A program made the translations under genes and the position numbers. From NCBI GenBank assembly GCA_030699685.1, contig JAUYLJ010000016.1, forward strand, positions 1-58,937: a stretch of DNA of 58,937 nt, in the 5' to 3' direction. This stretch comes from a bacterium. GTDB taxonomy: Bacteria; Patescibacteriota; Patescibacteriia; JAHIZJ01. Below, piece by piece: positions 53,570-58,937 of this stretch; positions within the stretch are counted from its first letter, which is position 1; each line of letters opens with the position of its first letter. Under the pieces are notes generated by a model that worked only from the letters and a program-made list of their open reading frames with translations, did not search any database and had not been told where the DNA came from.

Positions 53570-54403
53570 CTAAATGGGGTAGGGAGTGTCCCGCCGAACG
53601 AGCCAGATTCGATCGGCCTCTCCGGAAAGGTGTTCCCAGCCGTAGAGCGGCTCTGGTCGGGCTGGATCGGTCAAGGTGCGCACACGAGATGAATGGTCGC
53701 CGACAGTCATGACGGAATCAATTTGGACGACCTCAATGCCAGGCTGAATCGGCTTGTTGTGCCAGTAGAGCTTATCGCCTGGTCTCAAAGTGAGAAAACG
53801 ACCTTCAGTCAGCGCATACTCGTCATAGTTTCCGTCGCGCGTGACGCGATGGGAGACCGAAGTGATTGGTATGCGCATGATACGGAGCGGAAGCTCTACC
53901 TGCACCCGCTGTGAAGTCAGCAGTCTGGCTGTTGAGTTTAACCTGTGGGGATCAGGTGCGTCTGTCTTCATCACCTCCTGAAGCCCGAAGAGGACCTCGT
54001 CGGTGATCTCAAATCGATACGTCATGAAAAGACATTGACCCATGTGGCGGTTGTAGGCCAACAGAAGCTTGCCACGACATTGGGGGCCGTAGGGGCCCCA
54101 GGCGTAGTATAGCTGGAACATCGTCGAAGAGTCATCGAGTATCACCCAGCAAGAGTCGCAGTCTTGCCAAACCGCGAAGTTTGTCATGAATTCGTCAGGA
54201 GGATCCTGTACCATGTTACGAACAAGGACCACGGGGTAACGCCCCGTATCGAGGTGCTCCCTTGGGTATCGCACGAAGTCTCGGCTAGCCACGAGGTTGG
54301 CTTCGTTGATCTCATCATCGAGATGGTTCTGGCCGCAGCCTGACGTAGCAATGGCTATTTCAAGCAACGACATAAACACAATAAGGAACGACCAGCTTCT
54401 CAT
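53570..54403 (-). CDS. Putative lipoprotein, paralogue of 57313-58062
   Basis: 277 aa. The signal ends with ATSGC (Cys23), a lipobox. The mature part is mostly strands, with VILDDSSTMFQLYYAW, LLLAYNRHMGQCLFMTYRFEIT and the end TLRPGDKLYWHNKPIQPGIEVVQIDSV. It aligns by eye with the lipoprotein at 57313-58062 in the NRH(M/L)G block and the PGD..(Y/E)W block. No known domain is recognised. Strong GGGAGG site before the ATG; single-gene unit. Confidence 0.7.
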   Translation of the reverse strand: MRSWSFLIVFMSLLEIAIATSGCGQNHLDDEINEANLVASRDFVRYPREHLDTGRYPVVLVRNMVQDPPDEFMTNFAVWQDCDSCWVILDDSSTMFQLYYAWGPYGPQCRGKLLLAYNRHMGQCLFMTYRFEITDEVLFGLQEVMKTDAPDPHRLNSTARLLTSQRVQVELPLRIMRIPITSVSHRVTRDGNYDEYALTEGRFLTLRPGDKLYWHNKPIQPGIEVVQIDSVMTVGDHSSRVRTLTDPARPEPLYGWEHLSGEADRIWLVRRDTPYPI

Positions 54404-54500
54404 GATTTCGATACCTCCCTTGATTCAGCGGAATTCTATCGTTTCATCTGGTGCAATCGACTTGTTACAATAACACGAAATATTTAGCTGTCAATGACAA

Positions 54501-54528
54501 TGGACTCTTTGTCAAAAAATGGTATAAT
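54501..54528 (+). promoter_or_regulatory. Promoter giving a probable leaderless transcript
   Basis: TATAAT (54523-54528) lies six bases before the ATG of the next gene; TGGACT (54501-54506) is a possible -35 box with a 16-bp spacer. Transcription would start at or next to the A of ATG. Confidence 0.6.
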
Positions 54529-54534
54529 ATCGCA

Positions 54535-56421
54535 ATGAAAGTTCGACGTGGCATAAAAATTTCCGGGCTCATCTTTCTGTTATTGATCGTTGGCGCGGGT
54601 ATTGGAGTGTTTATATTGCTTTGGTCACCGGAAGTGTCGGCTTTTGTCGTAACACAGTACGAAGATAAAGCCGACTTGGAGACTACCGCACTGATTCAAT
54701 TCAATAAGCCGGTCAATCGTCGCGCTTTGGTACCGAACATAGAGCCGTATGTCGACGGCTACTGGGAGTACGAGGAATCGTGGCTGGGAAAGCATTTTTT
54801 CTCGGCCCTTCGTTTCGTGCCGGCGCACACACTGGATCCCGCAACCACTTATCAGATCACGCTACAAGGGATAACTGATGCCTTGACTTGGTCTGACCCA
54901 AAGAACTACACCGCGGATTTCTCCACCCGATCTTTGCCGAACGTGGAGAGCGTTATTCCAGCTGATTCCATGGAAGATATCGCCCCCGACGAAGCGATTC
55001 TTGTCCGTTTGTCTGAACCGGCCGGGAATTATGTCCAGCTTTATGCCCGAGTCACTCCCGCCGCTGATTTTACTCTTTCACAAAACGGTGAGCTTGACGA
55101 GTTCGTTATTACGCCAAACGAAGGATGGCAGCAGGGGGTGGAATATCATCTCGTCCTGGATCGGGTGTTTACGTCGTACGACAGGGAGTCGGGTTCACTG
55201 ATGAAGCAAAGCGACGCGGTTGCGGTCTATGTTGGCACGTTTTCGGTGCTGCCGCCGCCCGAAGTCGAGGCATTCGCTCCAACCGGCGACCATGTCTCAG
55301 TGGGCGCTTCGTCGATTGTCACTTTTTCGGAAGCCATGGATGAGGCGAGCGTACAAGAAAATTTCAGCGTTAGCCCGGATCTGCCAGGCAATCTGACGCT
55401 AGAGGCTGAGGGCAAAGAACTGCGCTTTACCCCTGACGAAGCGTGGCCGTTTGAAACGGAGATCGCCATTATGGTCGCGGCTGGTACAAAAACGGCGGCC
55501 GGCGGGTTTTTGCCCGAAGACATTCAGCATAGTTTCAAAACAATCGGACCGGTTCACGTGCTGTATACGACACCTGGAGACGGAGCCAGCCGGATCGTGA
55601 CGAGTGCGAGTATCCGGATTGTCTTTGATCAGGCGGCGGACCATCAGTCTGCTCAGGCGGCCTTTACCATCCAGCCGGCTATGGAAGGGGACTTCAGCTG
55701 GGAAGACAACACGATGATTTTTACGCCTCGCTCTGATCTAGCCTACGACTCTGCGTATCTAGTGAATATTGCTGCAGGGATCATCAGTGTCGATGGGCAG
55801 GATTCCCAGGCAGAATATAATTTTGCTTTTTCAACCGCCCCCACCACTTTCATTTTAAACGTCGCTTCGGATCTTCAGGATCGCCCCTTGTCCTGCGAAG
55901 CGGCCGCCCTGAAGATGGCTTTAGCGAACAAAGGCGTGGCGGTGACGGAGAGTCAGATCATGGAACACGTCGGATATACGGAACCTTCGCAGAGGTCGAA
56001 CGGCGTCTGGGGAAATCCGCACATTGGATTTGTTGGTAACATTGACGGGACGCAAAACACGACCGGCTACGGCGTCTACTGGGAGCCGATCGCCCGTGCC
56101 GGTAACAATTGGCGGCCAAGTGAGGCATTCACCGGGTGGAATGTGACGCAATTAGCTCAGGAAGTTGAGGCGGGGAACGCCGTGGTGGTGTGGGGCGTGT
56201 ATGGTTCGGGATACCAAGATTCCTGGACGACGCCTGATGGAGGTAGTGTCTATGCCTGGAAGGGTGAACACACCCGCACGGTGATTGGTTTCGTCGGCTC
56301 CGTCGAAAACCCCGAACGCATTATTCTGAACGATCCATATGCCGGTCAGGTTTCTTGGACTCGCGCGCAGTTTGAACAGAACTGGGGCATCTTTGGTAAC
56401 GCGGGAGTAGTGGTGCGCTAA
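54535..56421 (+). CDS. Membrane-anchored protein with Big_5 repeats and C39-like peptidase domain
   Basis: 628 aa from MKVRRGIKISGLIFLLLIVGAGIGVFILLW (signal anchor, about 8-29). Three or four bacterial Ig-like (Big_5) domains follow, each with the pattern ALIQFNKPVN, VTFSEAMDE or IRIVFDQAAD and TYQITL/VEYHLVL strands. The last 170 residues resemble C39-type papain-like peptidases: RPLSCEAAALKMAL with Cys454, GEHTRTVIGFVG with His579 and IILNDPYAG with Asn599-Asp600. It is probably a surface peptidase or binding protein. The start follows a -10 box by six bases, so the transcript is probably leaderless. Confidence 0.85.
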   Translation: MKVRRGIKISGLIFLLLIVGAGIGVFILLWSPEVSAFVVTQYEDKADLETTALIQFNKPVNRRALVPNIEPYVDGYWEYEESWLGKHFFSALRFVPAHTLDPATTYQITLQGITDALTWSDPKNYTADFSTRSLPNVESVIPADSMEDIAPDEAILVRLSEPAGNYVQLYARVTPAADFTLSQNGELDEFVITPNEGWQQGVEYHLVLDRVFTSYDRESGSLMKQSDAVAVYVGTFSVLPPPEVEAFAPTGDHVSVGASSIVTFSEAMDEASVQENFSVSPDLPGNLTLEAEGKELRFTPDEAWPFETEIAIMVAAGTKTAAGGFLPEDIQHSFKTIGPVHVLYTTPGDGASRIVTSASIRIVFDQAADHQSAQAAFTIQPAMEGDFSWEDNTMIFTPRSDLAYDSAYLVNIAAGIISVDGQDSQAEYNFAFSTAPTTFILNVASDLQDRPLSCEAAALKMALANKGVAVTESQIMEHVGYTEPSQRSNGVWGNPHIGFVGNIDGTQNTTGYGVYWEPIARAGNNWRPSEAFTGWNVTQLAQEVEAGNAVVVWGVYGSGYQDSWTTPDGGSVYAWKGEHTRTVIGFVGSVENPERIILNDPYAGQVSWTRAQFEQNWGIFGNAGVVVR

Positions 56422-57230
56422 AGGACTTGTTTCGCAGCGGAGCGTCTTTTTGCTATGACAAAAATAATTAGTACAACAGGCACGACAAACACAGTATACG
56501 GATAGATAACGTGGCTTTCAACAGCAGAGAGCCACTGGATGAATAATAACGGCAATGGGATCCAGACCGCGCAAAGCCAGGCAATTGACCGTGAAAAAAA
56601 GTGCCGCCCGGCGCCTACCAAAAGGTACCCCAGCAGAAAATCACCGACTCCCAATATTTGCCCGTCAAAACCAACTAAGCCGTTCAGCAAAGGGCTGGGA
56701 TCCGATTCGAAGGTCAATTCAGGCAGTACCCAGATGTTGACCGCGTCGTACGCCGTGAAGGCGATAGCTAGAAGAATGAAGATTCGCAATGAAAGCTTGA
56801 TACGGCGAAACAGTATTGGTCCCACCCAAAGAATTGACCCGGCTGTAACAATATTGAAATAGTGCTGACTGGGAAACCACAGGGCGACAAGGACAATGCC
56901 CGTCGCGCCCAGGAGGCTGAAGCTGAGCCGCGCCGGTAGACGCGATAGGGGGAGGAGATAAAAAATATTTGCCGCCCAGGAAACGAGCAGTAGGAGGATA
57001 ATAAAAGTTGAATAAGTATTCTCCTCCGCGTGTCGAAGCGCAAAAGTGGCGGCTGCCACCGCCAATATCCCTATGATGACGACGGTTAGCCAAGTGAGCG
57101 GCTGTCGTAACGCAGCGGATTTTTTGATGCTAAGAAAGACAAAGCTATATTTGTCATACAACAGAATGCTGAGTGACAGCATGATGAAGAGAAACACGGC
57201 GAGCATGATTGTTGCTTCCATGAAAGACAA
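56418..57230 (-). CDS. Presenilin-like intramembrane aspartyl protease candidate
   Basis: 270 aa with about nine membrane segments. Segment six carries FTAYDAVNIW (Tyr161-Asp162) and segment seven ILGVGDFLLGYLL (GxGD, Asp197), the two catalytic motifs of presenilin and signal peptide peptidase. The PAL motif expected before the last segment is not obvious; YPYTVFVVPVV and WIPLPLLF are the nearest. The length matches archaeal presenilin homologues. If active, it would cut membrane helices, such as signal peptide remnants. The end overlaps the convergent Big_5/C39 gene by 4 bp. Confidence 0.7.
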   Translation of the reverse strand: MSFMEATIMLAVFLFIMLSLSILLYDKYSFVFLSIKKSAALRQPLTWLTVVIIGILAVAAATFALRHAEENTYSTFIILLLLVSWAANIFYLLPLSRLPARLSFSLLGATGIVLVALWFPSQHYFNIVTAGSILWVGPILFRRIKLSLRIFILLAIAFTAYDAVNIWVLPELTFESDPSPLLNGLVGFDGQILGVGDFLLGYLLVGAGRHFFSRSIAWLCAVWIPLPLLFIQWLSAVESHVIYPYTVFVVPVVLIIFVIAKRRSAAKQVL

Positions 57231-57273
57231 TTCAAGTGATAACGTCAGGTATTGTACCCTAACTTGGCCAAAA

Positions 57274-57303
57274 GAAAAACCGCCATAGTGTCACCATGAC
57301 GGC
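57274..57303 (-). terminator. Terminator of the 249-aa lipoprotein gene
   Basis: Minus-strand stem GCCGTCAT / ATGGCGG followed by TTTTTC, 10 bp past the stop codon. Confidence 0.8.
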
Positions 57304-57312
57304 GCTCGATGC

Positions 57313-58062
57313 CTAAGGGGCATCTTCGCTAATGGGCGGGTTTTCCCAAAGGGTATTTGCCCCCCTCGGAAGGACGACGGCGTCCTCTGCTGCCTCGGCC
57401 ACTTCTGGCCAGGTGATCCAGCGTGGATCACCGTAGTATTCATCGATCGATTGGACAAGGATGCGGTTACCCTCTCGGTCCAGAACCCGATCGACGCTTG
57501 CGGGGTGGCTTGCTTCCTCGTACCACTCTATGATGTCGCCGGGTACGAGCATGTCGAAGTGTGGCGGCGTGGCAAGAACCGGACGTTGATTTCCCGAGGC
57601 CGAGATGGATGCGTGACTATGAGAGTCTATGCGGATTATCTCGAGCCGGGTGAGGAATTGCCTGGCGTCTCGGAACTTGAGATCAGTGCGTATCGGCAGT
57701 GAAAACATGTAACCGAGATGCCGGTTCTGTAGTGGTGAGAGTCGGCAGTTTTCACCGATGATCTCCAGGGCTTGGTTGCCCGGAGAGTAGACCAGTATCA
57801 GATTGATCTCCGGTAAGCCACCCTCAGGTTGGGGCAGTCCGCCGAAGCGCTGATAGACGAGATCATTGCCACGCAGGGTGGACCCGATCTTGTCTGGCGG
57901 ATGCCCAGACTCGGCGACGCCATGGGCCAACAGCTTCTGGTCATAATTCAGCCCGGGGATAGTCACTGCCTCCTGGCGTGTTTCCTCGGACTGCTGAGAG
58001 CAGCCGGCGAAGAAAACCAGATGGGCCAGTATGGTCAGGGAAAAGATCATGCAGCGGTTCAT
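57313..58062 (-). CDS. Putative lipoprotein, paralogue of 53570-54403
   Basis: 249 aa from MNRCMIFSLTILAHLVFFAGCSQQ; the lipobox is FAGC. GGAAAG precedes the ATG; the longer upstream frame is not used. Mature-part landmarks are INLILVYSPGNQALEIIGENCRLSPLQNRHLGYMFSLPI and HFDMLVPGDIIEWYEE, matched in the 277-aa lipoprotein. No domain is recognised. The promoter (58139-58167) contains a 17-mer also found in the pyrF promoter. Confidence 0.7.
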   Translation of the reverse strand: MNRCMIFSLTILAHLVFFAGCSQQSEETRQEAVTIPGLNYDQKLLAHGVAESGHPPDKIGSTLRGNDLVYQRFGGLPQPEGGLPEINLILVYSPGNQALEIIGENCRLSPLQNRHLGYMFSLPIRTDLKFRDARQFLTRLEIIRIDSHSHASISASGNQRPVLATPPHFDMLVPGDIIEWYEEASHPASVDRVLDREGNRILVQSIDEYYGDPRWITWPEVAEAAEDAVVLPRGANTLWENPPISEDAP

Positions 58063-58138
58063 AACTCTTTCCTTCCAGGTTCGAGGATTGGCACTTCCAG
58101 GCGGGAAATTGTGAGAGGACATTTGATCTAGACCTACG

Positions 58139-58167
58139 ACTCTACCCGAAAAGTGCTGACGCGTCAA
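58139..58167 (-). promoter_or_regulatory. Promoter of the 249-aa lipoprotein gene
   Basis: TTGACG (58162-58167) and TAGAGT (58139-58144) on the minus strand, 17 bp apart. The -35 lies in acgcgtcaatacgccgg (58159-58175), an exact copy of 27900-27916. The divergent promoter of the candidate RNA starts a few bases away. Confidence 0.6.
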
Positions 58168-58178
58168 TACGCCGGAAA

Positions 58179-58206
58179 TTGACAAGAGGCAGGAATACAT
58201 TATTAT
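58179..58206 (+). promoter_or_regulatory. Promoter of the candidate structured RNA
   Basis: TTGACA (58179-58184) and TATTAT (58201-58206), 16 bp apart; transcription would start near 58213. Confidence 0.65.
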
Positions 58207-58212
58207 TCCTCC

Positions 58213-58356
58213 TAGTAACTTCAGGCTGCCGTCTCAATGGCGTTCCGGTAGAGACGGCAGCGTAGTGCTAGCCGGAACGTCAACCAGAGTTCTGCGCTTG
58301 GCTGGCGCAGCGCCCCGTTTCATAAGTCTCTGAGGCTGAAAAGGCGGGGTTTTTTA
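58213..58356 (+). ncRNA. Candidate small structured RNA with pseudoknot and terminator
   Basis: A compact unit of about 143 bases. Helix 1: GCTGCCGTCTC (58225-58235) with GAGACGGCAGC (58251-58261), 11 bp perfect. Its loop carries GGCGTTCCGG, which can pair with CCGGAACGTC (58273-58282) downstream, forming an H-type pseudoknot of up to ten pairs with one G-U. Helix 3: CTGCGC / GCGCAG (58292-58310). The end is an intrinsic terminator, CCCCG / CGGGG then TTTTTT (58313-58356). A promoter lies just upstream. It matches none of the RNA families I can recognise (not tmRNA, SRP, 6S or RNase P). It has no ORF of note. It could be an sRNA, a leader with attenuator for the truncated gene, or a mobile-element end. 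Confidence 0.6.
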
Positions 58357-58395
58357 TTCATCCACTTTGAGTTGGCCGGCAGTCCAGAAGGAGGA

Positions 58396-58424
58396 TTGAC
58401 AGAAACAGTTTTCTCGTGTACAAA
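58396..58424 (+). promoter_or_regulatory. Promoter of the gene at the right edge
   Basis: TTGACA (58396-58401) and TACAAA (58419-58424), 17 bp apart, downstream of the RNA terminator and 78 bases before the GTG start. Confidence 0.6.
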
Positions 58425-58501
58425 CACTTGCAGCCAACATCATGTGAGCAATCGATCCTTGAAAATTAAATCAAGCGTTTACTCAGGAAAGGGGCTTTAC
58501 C

Positions 58502-58937
58502 GTGTTTAATCGGCAAATGCTTGAAAAGCAGCTGACTTGGACGGGCTGGCCGTCCTTTGCCGTCATGTTTATCGCGGGCAGCGCCGCGATTTTGTCTGCG
58601 CTCATCCCCGATCTGCACACGCTGACCTTTGAGCTGAATTTTCCGAAGCGGATCGTCTGCCATCGTCACGCGGCGGACACTGAATTCGTGCTTGGCTGTG
58701 CCGTCGAAGAGTTGCGGAAAATTGTTCCGACGCCGGTGGAGTATTTCATCATTGAAGAAGGTTGGACGCTGAATGACTACGTGGCCAGGACCCGGCATCT
58801 TTGGGAAACATACCGGAGAGGAGAGATTCCCGCGCTTCCGGAGGTGAATCCTGACAAACTGGAGAGGATCGAACTCACCTGGTTCCAGGGACAGGGGTTA
58901 GTCATCGGCTATGCGTACAGCGACATGCTCAATTCAG
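58502..58937 (+). CDS. Hypothetical protein, cut by the window edge
   Basis: At least 145 aa, open to the end of the window. It starts with GTG (VFNRQMLEKQLTWTGWPSFAVMFIAGSAAILSALIPDL) after AGGAAAGGGG, an alternative being the internal ATG five codons later. One hydrophobic N-terminal stretch (about 13-36) may be a signal anchor; then NFPKRIVCHRHAADTEFVLGCAVEELRKIV and EYFIIEEGWTLNDYVARTRHLWETYRRGEIPALPEVNPDKLERIELTWFQGQGLVIGYAYSDM. No family is recognised from this part. Confidence 0.65.
   Translation, partial: MFNRQMLEKQLTWTGWPSFAVMFIAGSAAILSALIPDLHTLTFELNFPKRIVCHRHAADTEFVLGCAVEELRKIVPTPVEYFIIEEGWTLNDYVARTRHLWETYRRGEIPALPEVNPDKLERIELTWFQGQGLVIGYAYSDMLNS

Noticed and set aside
58466-58798. 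Minus-strand ORF at the right edge
   Set aside because: It is opposite the truncated plus-strand gene, which has a promoter and a ribosome-binding site.

Overview
The window looks like a chromosomal segment of a Candidate Phyla Radiation (Patescibacteria) bacterium using the standard genetic code (real genes end in TGA). Support: a 16S rRNA gene with CPR-style changes in the 530 loop, transcribed alone with its own promoter and terminator; small, tightly packed genes; weak or absent Shine-Dalgarno sites in many genes and some probable leaderless starts; a minimal set of housekeeping genes; and many large membrane-anchored surface proteins of unknown function. The exact phylum cannot be fixed by eye.

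Layout. (1) 0-6 kb: a same-strand array of small single-domain genes (three VOC proteins, SRPBCC, DHFR-like, DUF1428, DUF2200, YdeI-like, DUF1801, Nudix, P-loop kinase, cupin, RRM) with two decayed genes between them; it looks like an accessory island. (2) 6.4-8.64 kb: a palindrome-rich 153-bp element and the lone 16S gene with a long leader. (3) 8.64-12.2 kb, minus: rpsP, a small membrane protein, khpA, trmD and an MFS transporter. (4) 12.4-17.1 kb, minus: an 88-aa ORF, an 894-aa surface protein with a DsbA domain, and a second membrane-anchored protein. (5) smc (apparently without a hinge domain), then a divergent M23 peptidase. (6) 21.4-27.9 kb: a more GC-rich stretch with a secreted caspase/gingipain-like protein that ends in a type IX-like sorting domain, its secreted partner, and a pyrimidine pair (OPRT-like plus PyrF). 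(7) 28.2-31.5 kb: rpmF, nusB, rnc, DUF456, and a CsoR-family regulator with a DUF4395 protein. (8) 31.8-37.8 kb: two small secreted proteins or lipoproteins, gyrA with three partners, csrA. (9) 38.5-50 kb: two proteins with NBR1-like Ig repeats (a PGRP amidase and a SpoIID/LytB protein) flanking a polysaccharide cluster (two O-antigen ligase-like proteins, a glycosyltransferase, a flippase). (10) 50-58.9 kb: a cation/proton antiporter, queA with a displaced copy of its 3' tail, two related lipoproteins, a Big_5/C39 protein, a presenilin-like membrane protein, a compact candidate structured RNA, and a gene cut by the right edge.

How it fits together. The core genes serve translation, RNA processing and chromosome maintenance. 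Most of the rest builds or edits the cell surface: polysaccharide assembly, peptidoglycan cleavage, extracytoplasmic thiol chemistry and secreted proteases. Single genes with strong Shine-Dalgarno sites, their own promoters and terminators, and richer GC (secreted proteins, lipoproteins, antiporter) are scattered through it and look like later arrivals. The strongest candidates for something new are the structured RNA at 58.2-58.36 kb, the queA-tail insertion at 52 kb, the hinge-less SMC, and the type IX-tailed protease in a lineage thought to lack an outer membrane.
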